Shown piece by piece: positions 18,357-29,657 of a stretch of 64,000 nt of DNA. The position numbers and the translations under genes are program-made. Source of the stretch: Oscheius dolichura (Eukaryota > Nematoda > Chromadorea > Rhabditida > Rhabditidae); assembly GCA_932521035.1 (NCBI GenBank), contig OW051494.1, forward strand, positions 7,984,001 to 8,048,000. The letters are read 5' to 3'. Position 1 is the first letter of the stretch; the number at the start of each line of letters is the position of its first letter. Under the pieces are notes generated by a model. The model was not told the origin of the DNA and did not search any database. It saw only the letters and a program-made list of their open reading frames with translations.

Positions 18357-19500
18357 AACATTTTTGCTTTTCTTCCGTGTTATTTCTCGTTCCTTTCTGA
18401 TGAGGTGTCAACACATTTATCAACCCCTATCATAACATTTACTGCGTAGCTGACATTCTTCTTTAAAAAGTACCGAGGCGAAAGAGGATTGTTATCATAA
18501 GTGGGAAGAAAAGTGTCGAGAGGGGGGCAAAGGGAAAGGCGAGAGAACCCGTTCCCCTCCAGTCTGCCACCCCCTTTGGCACACTCTGTGTTTTCATTAG
18601 CATCTCTCTCACCACCCAAACAATACGTACGATCAAATTCTACGGTCAATCATACGCTCTCTCATGATAAAAAATGTCATATTTTCTAGATATTCTCTGA
18701 ATTTTTCCTCTATTTATCCCCGAAACTCCTAAAATGCCCTTCTCTCCCCTTTCTGCCCTCCATTTTCCTCGAATTTGTCCGTTTTAGCTTCCCTTTTGGG
18801 TTCAATAGGTTCAATTTCTTGCCCTGCTCCCGTAAAACTTCGGCAGATCAAAAATACGGAACAGTAACCGCTGTAAAAAAAGAAGAAAAGACCAGTCAAG
18901 GCGGTAATGACACCAGAGAGCGAGAAACCAATCAAGACTCAATTTTTTCGGGATTTTTCTCTCGAATCACCCCCATTCAAGGTTCATCGTAACCCCCTTA
19001 TTTTCCCGCTCAAATTACCCTATAAAGTGTCCATTAACCGTGCTCTTCTTTTTCTTCTCTCTTCTCTATCCCTGCCGTTCTATTTTGATCACCGCTTCTC
19101 TCTCATTTCCTATGAGAGAAAAGAAAAAAAAGACCCCAAGTGACTTTTGGTTCCTGCACCCGTACTATCTCGGCAGTGAGAGGAATATGAGGATGATCTA
19201 TCTTGAAATAAAAATGATTTAGCTGCCGAGATTTTAGGGGTGCCGGACGCCAGCTAAGACTACCGTACCTTGTCGCCCTCCTCGCCTTTTCTGCCCTTTT
19301 CTTCTTCTCCCATAAAATATTATCAAAATATAAAACTGAACCTTCTGAGACATTCTCCAGTGATATAGAAGATTCTTTACTACGTGAAAAAGGACAAGAA
19401 GACCAGTCAAGGCCACCCAATTGAGACTATCACCCCCACCAGCCGTATTAGTCAACATAACGGGATTTTTTTCCCTATTAGTCAGCATTTTTCATATAAT
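18357..19500. other. Mostly non-coding; two similar minus-strand membrane-like open frames
   Basis: Minus-strand frames at 18935-18729 (ITALTGLFFFFYSGYCSVFL) and 19488-19234 (NWVALTGLLVLFHVVKNLL) share ALTGL followed by a hydrophobic run, and at DNA level share GGGGGTGAT and CCTTGACTGGTCTT. They may be remnants of a duplicated single-pass protein exon. No upstream exon or convincing start was found. Confidence 0.3.
19153..19244. repeat. Small palindromic element (CCTGCACCCGT...ATCTCGGCAG arms)
   Basis: The left arm CCTGCACCCGTACTATCTCG-GCAG is mirrored by CTGCCGAGATTTTAGGGGTG-CCGG about 45 bp later. Related palindromes are at 21667-21771 and 46237-46323, and a single arm is near 44851. Confidence 0.6.
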
Positions 19501-20640
19501 TTGAAGAAAGTACAGTCTGGATGACGGGGTTGACAACGTATAAATGGGAGGCATTTGAGAATTTCCTCAATTTTACGATCTGGAGGCCCAGTAGACTGCG
19601 TGTGGTCCTGTCCACCATATCCTTTAAAGACCTCCATTTTCTCACATTTTCTATATTTTCAATTAATCGGTATTATTTTTTCTAAGATTTATGATATTTG
19701 AGACACACCGCAAAGTTCAAATTGGCTGAAAAATTCCTAAAATTGTGACCTTTTCCATCCCTGTCAGCGCTTATTTATCTTCTTCGGCGGGGGGTTTATG
19801 AACTTTTTTTGATATTTTTCTGCTTATTTATATTCATTTCACTTTCGAGGTTCTAAATATAGTATTCTCCATATTTTATTTAGTGGTACCGAATATCAGA
19901 GACCCGGTGATGACAAAAAGGCGCGGCGCCTCCCTGACTAATGCCCATAATGCGCGATAATCGGAAAACAAAGTACGTTTTCGAATTTACCATTTGATGA
20001 GACAGTCAGGAGCCGGAGAAGATTCCTTTCGGGACCCAATTTATCAGAATATAACAGCCAGGTGGGGTTTGAGCTACCGTGCTCGGCGAATTCTCCTTTA
20101 TTCGCTAGTTGCAGCCATTTTTCTCCAGAAATGACCGTTTCTATCATTAAAAAAGCACGAAAACAAACAGAAACGATTAAGTTATCAAGGAAAATGCTAA
20201 ATTGATAGAGATACGGGTGAAAATTGAATAAAAATCACTAATCGCGGCCTGCTTTGTGCGTACTTGTGCTGGAGACGGTTTCGGGTTCTTGAAACTCAAT
20301 TTTCCCAATATTCCACCAATTTTAACAGAACAGTAACTAGTGCATGGTGATCAGTGTAAAATTCTGCATATTTTGATATCTGGAACTCCCTGGCTGCTCC
20401 TAAAAATCACGAGGAATAAGCCCTTCTTCCTCTCATACCTCATACCGTATTCTTATGTCCTCAAATATGCCCTAAAAGGACGGGGAAAGTACAAAGGTGG
20501 TCCGGAAATCACACCGTGATAGCGTATTTTGTTACACTACGGGAAGAGAGAAATTTCAGCAAGTTTTTGGAACTTTGGGCGTCGCCGGGGCAGCGACGAG
20601 GAAACGGTTAAATAAAGCAAAAAAAGCAAAAATGTCGTTC
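19501..20640. other. Intergenic, no gene seen
   Basis: AT-rich, with scattered TACGGT/TACTGT words and short frames only. No domains, splice-supported exons or RNA genes recognised. Confidence 0.4.
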
Positions 20641-20712
20641 TGCGTTCGGGGGGAATCGAACCCCCGTCGAATGCTTGGAAGGCATCCATGCTGACCATTA
20701 CACCACGAACGC
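20641..20712 (-). tRNA. tRNA-Gly (TCC), copy 1
   Basis: 72 nt: acceptor GCGTTCG/CGAACGC, anticodon loop CTTCCAA (TCC), T-arm GGGGGTTCGATTCCCCC. The gene body is identical to those at 28935, 30076, 36338 and 47036. It shares about 100 bp of 5' flank with the 36338 copy. Confidence 0.95.
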
Positions 20713-20840
20713 GATTGGATTGGACTAATTGGGGCGGATTGACTAGGAGAGATTAATCGGGAGCTGGATCAGGTTCTCCCCCGTCCAAGTTTGTCCAGCT
20801 TCTCCCCCCTTTCACGGAGAGAATCGATCGGATAAAACAC

Positions 20841-20912
20841 GGCCGAGTGGTCTAGTGGTATGATTCTCGCTTAGGGTGCGAGAGGTCCCGGGATCGATCC
20901 CCGGCTCGGCCC
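20841..20912 (+). tRNA. tRNA-Pro (AGG), copy 1
   Basis: 72 nt: acceptor GGCCGAG/CTCGGCC, anticodon loop TTAGGGT (AGG), T-arm CCGGGATCGATCCCCGG. Identical in body to the minus-strand gene at 46829-46900. Confidence 0.94.
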
Positions 20913-23297
20913 GATCTTTTACATTTTTTTCTGGCCAAAAGTCATTGCGTGTTCTTTTTCGATCTACCAATTTAACGAGGACGGTAAGCCTCGTCAGAGA
21001 TGGTCAACAAGATAATAAAAACTTACTTTTGACCTTGCCAACACACGCCGTCGGAGTTACTACAGTAATCTCCATAAAAGTTGTCTGTTTTCCTGGTCCA
21101 ATTCAATTTATTTGATGTTTCTCTGTTCCGTCCATGTTCTTCGCATCTTCTGCTCCTTTTTTTGAATTTCCACCCGATTCCCGGTCTATTCAAAGGGGAT
21201 GGGTTTCTAGTATTCTCTTTTCATTGAACCCCCTCTCCATTCTCTCCAACCTGTGGGTGTTTTCTTCTCCCCGAGGGTCACCCCCTAAAAACTGTTGGCC
21301 ACCCGAGATCCGAACCTCTGATATTCACACCCATCTCTAGCAAATCATCAAACATCTCTTTTTTGCAGGGCTCTTGCAAAAAATCACTGTCTACTGGTCA
21401 ATTTATAGTATCTTCCGATAAATATATCGTATTCCTCTCCTCTCGAGGACCACCCATTTCTGCCCAAGGAATATTCCGAGACACATTTTTACTTCAGAAG
21501 GAGTTATTAGCTCAGAAGATCCCTCTTATTCAAAGGATACTGTAATCTCCTTCATTTCTAGCCAATTCTACCTTAAAATTCCAAGTTCCTTCCTTATTCC
21601 AACGTCCGTTTTATCAACTATAACTCCTCGCGGGCCTCTCATGGCTCGGTACAAGATAATCCGACCCCCGGCACCCGTAAAATATCTGCAGTAGACTCAT
21701 ATTTATTTTCAAAACAATTACAAAACAATGACGCCTTTGTCTTACCGAGACTTTACGGGTGCAGGGGGTATGATTATCGTGTTGTCTCTTACAATTGATT
21801 GCTCAGGACTTTTGTCCAGGGCCACTTCTAATCTGACGGTATACGGTAGCTCATTTTTTACTCGTTCCTATGCTAAATTTTGACGTACCCAGCCTAATTT
21901 GTCTCCATACGCCGTATTCTTTTAGTCCGCAGCTTCCATTTCCTGGGCTTTTCAGGCCGCGACTTGGCCTTCCCATCGTGTTACGGTAGTCTGCCCGAGA
22001 TATTTCTGATTATAAAAAAAGAAGACCTCGGTCTATTTATCACCGCGTTTCCAGACAAGGAAGCCGTCTTTTTTGGCACCTGCGACGTCGGCGGCGTTCT
22101 CTATACAGTGTAACGGATTGGCGCCTCCAGTGATTTATTACCCTTTACCGGGAAAGGAGACGGGGGTGTTTCTCTTTCGTTTTCAAATGAAGAGGGGATA
22201 GTTAGAAAATACGGCTTGTAGCCGCCTCTGAATGACCCCGGGTCCCCTTGGCCTCGATAGGATCGTGTCGCTTTCTTTTTCGGCACCTGATTTTGATCTT
22301 TATTGCTTGGAGGAGCGGAAGAATCATTTTAGCCCCGAACGGCAAGGTTCTTCAGCCAAAAGAGGCGATTTTTACGGGTCTCAAGACCTTTTGGAACCTA
22401 GTTCGATTGTTATTTGACTCCCAAACCTTTTTTTTTCGCCGAGAAACGGGGGTTTCATGAGGAAATCAACGGTAAACGGCCCACCCTCCCAATTCCACCA
22501 TTGCCACCACTTCCACAATCCCGTAAAACATTTGTTATTGTAGGGAATGTAGAGAAAACCAAATGGAAGAAGTAATTTGATTATCTTGTTAGTTGGACCA
22601 TGAAATTTTCTCATTTTTTTCTTCCCGAAACGCTGTTTTCTCTCACAAGAAGGCTGAAACGACCGCAAACAGCCTGTACCTCCCCTTTATTCCATTTTCC
22701 CTCAAATTCTAACGGCTTCTAGTAGTTAATATAAAGGTTATCTGGAAGAACGTTTCGAGCTCTATCGATTTATACCAATCTCCTTTCCCGTCCTCCTAAA
22801 ATAGTAAAAAAATTCCCCCTGATTAGTGCAAGAAGTGCGTGATACTTAAAGAGACGTGATTTTTCCCCATTTTTCTTCTTGCAGTGTTTGCAGCGCTCGT
22901 CCAGGCAGGTTTTCTAAAAGTCTAGAAGCACTCAATGGTTTTTGTGCTATTCTATGTGCTTCCAAACAATTTCATATCCTATTCTCTTGGGAAACAACAG
23001 TCTTCCAATAGAATTGGCCCCGCGACCGGCCCAACACAATGGCCAGGGAGAAATGGAGATCGGCTTGCGGCAGCTTTCCCCATTCTCCACAGCCAGTAGC
23101 CAGACTTTTCGGTTGTTCAATAGACAGCCAACTGCCTATAAATTTCTACCTTTACGCACTTTTATGAGCCTCTTCCTTGATTTGTGACCCCTGTTTAGAG
23201 GACGGCGCCTGCTCTTGGGTCGTGCGCTCACTAGGCGCATCCTCCCGGTTGGTTCATAACGTCAAAAGTGCGGGCATCGTTTAAAAACTACAGAAAA
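20913..23297. other. Intergenic, 2.4 kb without a supported gene
   Basis: Contains the palindromic element at 21667 and several TACAGTAA/TACTGTAA words (for example 21060 and 21537). Open frames are under 100 codons, are not bounded by consistent splice signals and show no domain. Confidence 0.4.
21667..21771. repeat. Small palindromic element, second copy
   Basis: Arms CCCCCGGCACCCGTAAAATA and TTTACGGGTGCAGGGGG flank about 60 bp. The same arm core (GCACCCGTAAAAT.TC) occurs in the elements at 19153 and 46237. Confidence 0.55.
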
Positions 23298-23495
23298 TCA
23301 TGACCAGCAAGTAGAAGAAGTTCTTCTTCGTTTCGAGCTGATAAAGAAGAACAAGGTGTCGTCGGCCAGACCTTCGGTGCCCAGATAACAGTAACCGGAG
23401 ACGGCGCCTGCTCGGGCGAATCCCGAAACGGGAAGATAGAAGGAAACCAAGAGAACGGATAAGAAAAATGAACAATAGACTCCGATACTCAACAT
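23298..23495 (-). CDS. Possible 65-residue secreted peptide
   Basis: The frame starts MLSIGVYCSFFLSVLLVSFY with LPVSGFA following, a plausible signal peptide, then about 38 residues ending SSTCWS and TGA. It lies just 9 bp downstream of the stop of the gene at 23507-24274 on the same strand, so it could equally be 3' UTR. It has an in-frame ATG but no separate promoter. Confidence 0.3.
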   Translation of the reverse strand: MLSIGVYCSFFLSVLLVSFYLPVSGFARAGAVSGYCYLGTEGLADDTLFFFISSKRRRTSSTCWS

Positions 23496-23506
23496 TTATA
23501 GCCAGT

Positions 23507-24274
23507 TCAGTTGGGAGCACCGGCCTCGATGGACTTGCCGTCCTTGGACTTGGACTTCTTCTTCTTGTCCTTGCTCTTCTTGGCGTCCTTGGTCTTCTTC
23601 GAGCCGCCAGCCTTTGCCTTCTTGCTCTTCTTTTTCTTTTTCTTCTTATCCTTCTCGTCGGCCGTCTTCGTGTTATCCGTGGTGGCCGTGTCCGTGGCCG
23701 TGGAGGAGGCCGAGGAGACAATCGAGGAGGCGGCGCTGTTCGGAGCACTCGGAGTACCCTCCTGAGCCGGAGGAGGAGCCGGCTGGCTCGGCTCGGCAGG
23801 CGGATTCTCGGGATCCTTGAGGATGAGCGTCCGGTCACTGATCAGGTTAGCCGTCTTGACGTCCTTCGACTCGCCATCAGAAATGGGCTGGGCGGTGGCC
23901 ACGTCGGCCTCGGGCTCTGCCATCTTGTTGTCGGCCGCCGGCGGCTGCTGAGGAGGAGGAGTCGACTCAGAAACAGGAGCAGGTGGAGCTTCGGGAGCCG
24001 GGGCAGACGGAGCAGGAGCAGCGGCTTCCGGATCGGGGGCAGGAGACTTGGCAGTCACGGGCGACGGCGGCTTGCTGCTCTGCTTCTCCAGGAACTGGCC
24101 GAAGAGATCTGGCTGGCGAAGTTCGCTCGGCTCCTTCTTCTCCTTCTTGCCGTTGTTAGTAGGCCGTCTAGAGGAGCGCACATTGGTGGCCGGTGCGGGC
24201 GCACCGCCTCCCTTCGTCAGGAACCAGTAGACCGCAGCCGCGATGACAGCAAGAACAATGTAGATAAGTACCAT
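23507..24274 (-). CDS. Single-pass membrane protein with Ala/Pro-rich and Lys-rich cytoplasmic tail
   Basis: 255 residues in one exon. The start MVLIYIVLAVIAAAVYWFL is a signal-anchor segment. About 50 charged residues follow (GKKEKKEPSELRQPDLFGQF), then a long Ala/Pro/Ser linker (PAPDPEAAAPAPSAPAPEAP) and ISDRTLILKDPENPPAEP. The C-terminus is extremely Lys-rich: DEKDKKKKKKKSKKAKAGG and KKSKDKKKKSKSKDGK. The ATG lies 12 bp after a CGTCCAG acceptor, suggesting trans-splicing, which is why I rejected the longer upstream frame. It may be an ER or vesicle membrane protein with a basic tail; the layout superficially recalls ribosome-binding-type ER proteins. Family unknown. Confidence 0.65.
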   Translation of the reverse strand: MVLIYIVLAVIAAAVYWFLTKGGGAPAPATNVRSSRRPTNNGKKEKKEPSELRQPDLFGQFLEKQSSKPPSPVTAKSPAPDPEAAAPAPSAPAPEAPPAPVSESTPPPQQPPAADNKMAEPEADVATAQPISDGESKDVKTANLISDRTLILKDPENPPAEPSQPAPPPAQEGTPSAPNSAASSIVSSASSTATDTATTDNTKTADEKDKKKKKKKSKKAKAGGSKKTKDAKKSKDKKKKSKSKDGKSIEAGAPN

Positions 24275-25046
24275 AGCAACCTTCTTCTGGACGAAAGAAA
24301 CGATACAATGAGACGGGAGCCGACTGAAAGGCTTTCGTCCATTTGACTTGACTTTGACCAGTGGAAGACGGTCGGTTGACAGGGAAATGGCAAGTCTCTT
24401 CGCTTTCGATCGAGCGGGAATTTTAAACGGAATTAAGATATTGTTCCCTATCAGAATTATGATCTCGGCTGCGGTGTGACATGGAAAGGGCGGCTCACAA
24501 AGCATAGGACTGCCGCCAGTACCAGAGCGGATTGTGAAACCAGCGGCGGCGCGAGCAGGGTCTTTTCCGGCACTTTATGGCCTAACCCGGAGAATACGTT
24601 TTACTGAATTCGAAGCAGCAGACCAAAAGCTACCTTCGAATATGCCAATGGCAGACGGCGACGGTGTTACTGGCCGATAGGATTCGATTTTATCAGAATT
24701 TTGGTCATCGTTACTTATTTTTGGGATAAAATCGATCCTATATGGTTTGCGCCGGAAGTCACGTTGGTCTCTGGTGCCTTTGAAGATGGTTCCCAGTCTG
24801 CTGGATCAAATGTGGCTCAAAATTCTGTTCGAAATAGGCAGCAGGGTGCCAGGAGACCAATTGCCCGCGCCACGGCGTACTAAACCTATGAAACCCATCC
24901 TTCTGCTCTTGGAGGCCGCCGCGCGAAGAAAGTTGTGCTCTTGCATTAAATACAACACAGTGAATAACAATTGAACACAGTTTATTCGGGCAAAACACTG
25001 GCACGAAACAATAAAACGGTTGAAGGAGACGAAATGAGATCTCTAT
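24275..25046. other. Intergenic, no gene seen
   Basis: Holds the upstream region of the membrane-protein gene and the 3' end of the LIM gene. Short frames only. Confidence 0.4.
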
Positions 25047-25504
25047 TCAAGGGGAGACGCGACGGCTCTGCTCCATGTGTTCGCGCTTCTCGAGCCGCTT
25101 GGCCCAGTGGCAGTCGAGGTCGTAGGGCTTGTCATCCACCAGGTAGTATTCCCCGTTGGGAAGGGGCCGATTGCACGAGGTGCAGGTGAAGCAGCGCGGG
25201 TGCCAGTGACGATCCAGCGCCAGGAGGCAGGTGTCGATCAGCGTCTCCAGGCAGCCGGCACACTTCGGATTGTACTTGTGGGAGAAGCACTGCACACAGT
25301 ACGGGTGGTTGTCAGCCGCCTAGGATTGATAGTTTAGAAGAAATTAGAGAAGGAATCGACCTGGAAGGTCTGCTTGATGGGCCTTTTGCACTGGGTGCAG
25401 ACGAAGTGGTCGGGGTGCCAGAGGCGGTTCAGCGCGATGACGGCCTCGTCGCCGATGGATGAGTGGCAATGGGCACACAGGCGACGGTCACCAGTACGAT
25501 CCAT
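25047..25504 (-). CDS. Two-LIM-domain protein (138 residues)
   Basis: LIM domains bind two zinc ions each and mediate protein contacts at adhesion sites, the cytoskeleton or in the nucleus. Exon 1 (25361-25504) encodes MDRTGDRRLCAHCHSSIGDE and WHPDHFVCTQCKRPI. Exon 2 (25047-25319) encodes HPYCVQCFSHKYNPKCAGCL, ALDRHWHPRCFTCTSCNRPL and YDLDCHWAKRLEKR. The Cys/His spacing gives LIM1 (residues 10 to about 59) and LIM2 (about 63-121) with few extra residues. The 41-nt intron is phase 0. Spacing resembles the paxillin/Hic-5 or FHL class, but the protein is much shorter and lacks LD motifs. The longer upstream frame to 25558 has no support. Confidence 0.85.
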
Positions 25505-26271
25505 TTTATACACAACTGCTCGGGGAGAGAGCAACCGATTGATATGGCTCGGTGGCAAGTCGACCGATCTTTACCAAAGATTTGGTTTTGGCCAAAACCT
25601 GTCACCTCATGTCTCATTCCATTCCCCTTCGCAAGCTTTCGTTTTTTTTTGTGATCTGCCTCTTCTAGTGGATAAGAATAGTGGTGTTAGGGCCCAAATA
25701 AACTGCAGCGAGAAAGGAAGTCTGACGAACGTCCGCGGACATCCGGCAGCAGTTCAGCTAGCCGATAGTTATCATATAGCGAACCTAGGGAAATGAATGT
25801 TGAGTAAAAACAATCAGAAAGGCGGAATGGTTGAACCTATAAATGTAAGAGTAGTCGGTTCACTCTAATTTTAGTCACTTGTACAGTTATCGGATGTCCG
25901 TGTTACTCCCGGATGCCCGCGAACGTTTGCCATACGAGCCGGGGAGGAGGACCCCGGGGCCCTGCCGCTACTGACATCCAGTCCCCTCTCCCCTCTTTAC
26001 CCAAAATGGCGCCGTGGTCATCCCAAAACTGTTGACTCTGGTCCTCTATCGAAGAAGATATCTCTGTTCTCTTATGATTCCTCAAATATCATCCTCTCTT
26101 GCCTGATTTGTAACCTCCTAAAGGTCGACCTCACCACCGGAAACCATGACTTTCCCGTTCGATTTGTTGGATTTATCATCATAAACAACAGGGTGATTTA
26201 TTCCACCGGAGGGGAGCGACAGGGGTTTAACCACAGAGAGCGACACTTTCGACCTCCCGTTTCCACAAAAA
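25505..26271. other. Intergenic, no gene seen
   Basis: Promoter side of the LIM gene. No recognisable exon, tRNA or repeat. Confidence 0.4.
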
Positions 26272-26847
26272 ATGGAAATGCAACCACCCCCGACGTCTGC
26301 TGAACAACAGCCGCTTGTTGTAGGTTTTCTTTCTTTTATATTTTCAAGGGGAGAATCTCGATCTCTTCGATTGTTTCCGATATGTTTTGGGAAAATACGA
26401 GTTCTCCCATTTCGGGGGTCTAATTTGTTTGACACCTCCCCGCATTTTCCAACCACGGTCGCCACTGTCCAGCCACATGTGATCTTCTCATCTTCTCCTT
26501 TCATTTTCCTCAATATTCCACCTTATAACCATATTCTTTAGCCTCAAAATGGTCCAATTCCTGGCCAAAAGTCTGTTTCCCCTTCCTACAGTCCCCCATT
26601 ACCATCAGTGCCTCCTCTTATGCCCATCCTCCCGTCCCTTTCCTCGGCCACCCTCACGTGGCCTTCCAATCGAGGCCACTTATCCTCCTCCTCCCGCATG
26701 TTATAGTTCACATTTTTGTCATGTTTTACCGTCTCCTCCAGTCGGCGGACAAGTGTTTTCCCTCCTTGGCCAGACATTTTTGCAGTTTGATTCGCTGCGA
26801 CGGGGAAGTCGCAAGCGCAGTCGCGTTAACATTCCACCTGGGTAGAA
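26272..26847 (+). CDS. Possible short Pro/Ser-rich protein (uncertain)
   Basis: An ATG at 26272 opens MEMQPPPTSAEQQPLV before a GTAGGT donor. After a TTTAG acceptor at about 26541 the joined frame continues PQNGPIPGQKSVSPSYSPPL and PSVPPLMPILPSLS to a TAG near 26705. Another frame of the same exon stays open to 26847 with PPPPACYSSHFCHVLPSPPV and ends RRGSRKRSRVNIPPG, so the correct splice is unclear. Composition (Pro, Ser) is coding-like but no domain is visible. Confidence 0.3.
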
Positions 26848-28271
26848 CTAGAAACGGTTTTTGATAACAAAATGAAGATATTGAGCTGCTCTACAAAAGT
26901 GGATACATTAGAAATTGTCGCATACTGTAGAATGACCCAGCAGTCCTTTAAATTGGTGCGCAAACTGTTCCGCTCTCGAAAGTGTGTCATTTTTTCCATT
27001 TTTTTTGCTTTTATCAAATCGATTTTGATTGTACTGCCCAGTAGGCCTTCTTAAACATTCGGCATAATAAAAATGGGGAATTACCGTAATCTGTGGCGGC
27101 AGTCCTTCAAAAGAGGGGCGCCATCCCTTTCTCCTTCATAAAAACTCAATTTCTCCACATTTTTAGAGTTTTTGTATAGTTGCAGATCTGCTAGGCAATA
27201 TTAAATATTCGAGAAACCATTTTCAGCGGTTAAATTTACCCAAAATAGGCGCGCGCCCCTTTCTCCCCTCTCCTTCTCGTAAAAACGCTATTCCGCCACG
27301 TTTTCGCCATTTCCCCGACCAAATTTGGGTTCCTTTAAAGGACATAAAAAGAAGAGTTTGAAAATGATCATATCTTCCCGTCAGACTGGTCAGGAGTCAA
27401 AGTTCTGGACCAGTTTCAATTACTTTTTACTGTCTTCTCGAGTTAGGGCCACCATGGCTAGTCTCTCCTCTTTCTCCGGTTAAATTTTGTTCCTTCTTCC
27501 CCGCATGTCCGTGACTGAAAATGATCGAAAAAGGCCTTTCCCCTCTCCCTGCTGATGTGATTACCAAACTCGGAGTTTAAAAGTCTCCCCCGTCTACGGC
27601 AATTCCCGTCGCCTCGAACCAGCCCGCTCAAAATGATCCAAGCCAATGCCGGTCGCCATAAACCGCCGAGTAGTATATTTATTGTAAGTCTTTTCTGTAT
27701 TAATTTCTGCTGTTTTTATTATTTGAGAAGTTCGTCTGTTTTTAATGGGCGAGAATTGAATTGTTTGTGTCTCTCTCGGAAAAGGCGGGGAGGCCGTCTC
27801 CCCGTCTGATCACCGATCCCCTTCGAATTAAAAGTGATATAAACAAATCAACATTTATGTCATAATATTGAAACACGGAGATTATTATCGGTTTTTGAGA
27901 ACAAAAGTAGAAAAATATAAAATATTGTAATCACCGGAAGCAACAAGGAAAACGGGGTGTTTCCTTCCTTCTACCGTCAATATTTGCTCTCTGCTCGAAT
28001 ATTATGGTCTCTTCCTGGCTTGGTGCTCTTTAGTCCTATTTTCTTCTCCTTTCCTCGCTTCTAGACTTCACACACAGTTCTTTACATGGATATTCCACTG
28101 GGGGCATGGTGTTTTTCTACAGCTATCGTTTCCTTTGGAGAAGTTCTACAGGCCCTGGTGGTTGTTTCCAGGGAAGGGGCGGCATTTGGTCCAAAAGGGC
28201 TGAATCTTGGGTGAAATGCCCCCGTTTGGCTCTATAAAAGACATTTTCTCAAAATAAAATTGGCTACCGAA
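26848..28271. other. Intergenic, no gene seen
   Basis: AT-rich with short frames. ACCATGG at about 27451 opens only a 9-codon frame. No RNA genes recognised. Confidence 0.4.
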
Positions 28272-28607
28272 TCAATATTGAATGAATACGAGTTCCACAT
28301 TGTCGCTCCCTTTCAATAATCCTTTGTTTTTGTAGAAGTTGGGTTCGACTGTCCGCTGCCAATCATAATTTGCCTTTTCCAGCGTCCTCGAGCAAAAGTC
28401 CGTGTTTCTTCCATAAGTTTCCAAATGTGATAGGATTACAGTAACCATAGGGCAAGATGGGAAAGTGTGTCTCTTTTCCGTTTGATCTAACGCGTGGTGG
28501 AAAGATGTGCGCAGTTTGATGATCACGTTGAACTCCCGTTCAAGACGTTCAGAACTAGTCAAGGAATTGTAGCAGCCTCCTTGGAACAGGTCGCTTGAGG
28601 GAGTGGT
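28272..28607 (-). CDS. Orphan exon, unknown protein
   Basis: After a TTGGCTTAG acceptor the minus strand stays open for about 110 codons: TPSSDLFQGGCYNSLTSSER, EREFNVIIKLRTSFHHALDQ ... TLEKANYDWQRTVEPNFYKN ... DNVELVFIQY, TGA at 28272. Composition is that of a globular protein. ACTGTAATCC inside it resembles the intron-associated word common in this window, so a second intron may start after CPSCP-like residues at about 28440. A TATAAAAG with an ATG lies upstream near 28690, but the frame does not join cleanly. Identity unknown. Confidence 0.35.
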   Translation of the reverse strand, partial: TTPSSDLFQGGCYNSLTSSERLEREFNVIIKLRTSFHHALDQTEKRHTFPSCPMVTVILSHLETYGRNTDFCSRTLEKANYDWQRTVEPNFYKNKGLLKGSDNVELVFIQY

Positions 28608-28934
28608 CTAAGCCAAGAGTGCTCGCTTCACCCACTACCCGGGCAGGTGGACCTGGCCATCTTCCTGGGGTTTACTTCCGCTTTTATATTCGCTAGTTTA
28701 TCTGTTCTATTTCCTTATAAAGATTAGTATATTCTTAAAAGTCCATCATAGTCTATCTCTGGTCGCTATTCAGAGTACCGGCCAGGGATAAGTGGGGAGA
28801 AAGCCATCTAAGAGAGTGGGAACCATAGAACACATCCGGTAGGAGGCCAGATAGTCCCCTACCATATGTAATGTGTTACGGAATTGATTTCTCCACTCTC
28901 TCCAATAATTACCTAAAAAAGGCAAAAATGTTTC

Positions 28935-29006
28935 TGCGTTCGGGGGGAATCGAACCCCCGTCGAATGCTTGGAAGGCATCCATGCTGACCATTACACCAC
29001 GAACGC
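28935..29006 (-). tRNA. tRNA-Gly (TCC), copy 2
   Basis: Same 72-nt body as the copy at 20641, anticodon loop CTTCCAA. The upstream flank is only partly similar (GTTGGATTTGGCTAATTAGG). Confidence 0.95.
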
Positions 29007-29657
29007 GGTTGGATTTGGCTAATTAGGACGGGTACGCTTTTCCCGACATGGATTTATAGAGATCAGGGGGGCTTTTCCCGTTTGCTAACCATTTTTCGGC
29101 TCAAATTTACCGTAGCCACCTAAAATTCCTCTCTTTTATCATGTTTTCCCCTCCCAAATGAGCGAATTTCTCCATAAATTCAGAATTTCTATCGTAAACC
29201 ACGTTTTCCTCGTTCTCCTCAAATTCTACCATTTTCCTTGCCTCTTCCTGTCGTTATAGGACCTAAAAATAGTCAATTAGCCAAGTATGCTATTTATCCC
29301 CGCTTCCCAAAAAAAGAGAGAAAGACCCCAATTTTGTCCTTGATGTTGTTCTTCTATCTGTCTCCTCCGCCTGGCATTCCCTACCGTATAATCCCATTTA
29401 ACTGTCCTCGGCGTACTTCCCGAAGAATTTTTCCCATGACCGAAAAAAGGCACGTCTCTCCCCTCGTTTCTATGATTTGTCCCCTTCTTTTTGTTTTGGT
29501 CGGGTCATAATTCGAGACGCGATTAACTCAACTCACCCCAAGTCCCGAGTCTCGTGATTTTTGGAACAAATTCCTGATTTCTTGTTAATTTATTTCTCAA
29601 AAAGGGAAGTAACCTCTTATCTTCCAGCAACCCTACGTAAAACGGCCATCTCAACAG
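29007..29657. other. Intergenic upstream of the OATP gene
   Basis: No gene seen. A TTTACCGTAGCC word at about 29107 and a splice-type acceptor (CCATCTCAACAG) just before the OATP ATG are the only recognisable signals. Confidence 0.4.

Noticed and set aside
23281..24346. Long plus- and minus-strand frames (292 and 185 codons) over the Lys-rich gene
   Set aside because: They are Arg- or Leu-rich mirror frames created by the Lys/Ala/Pro codons of the real minus-strand gene.
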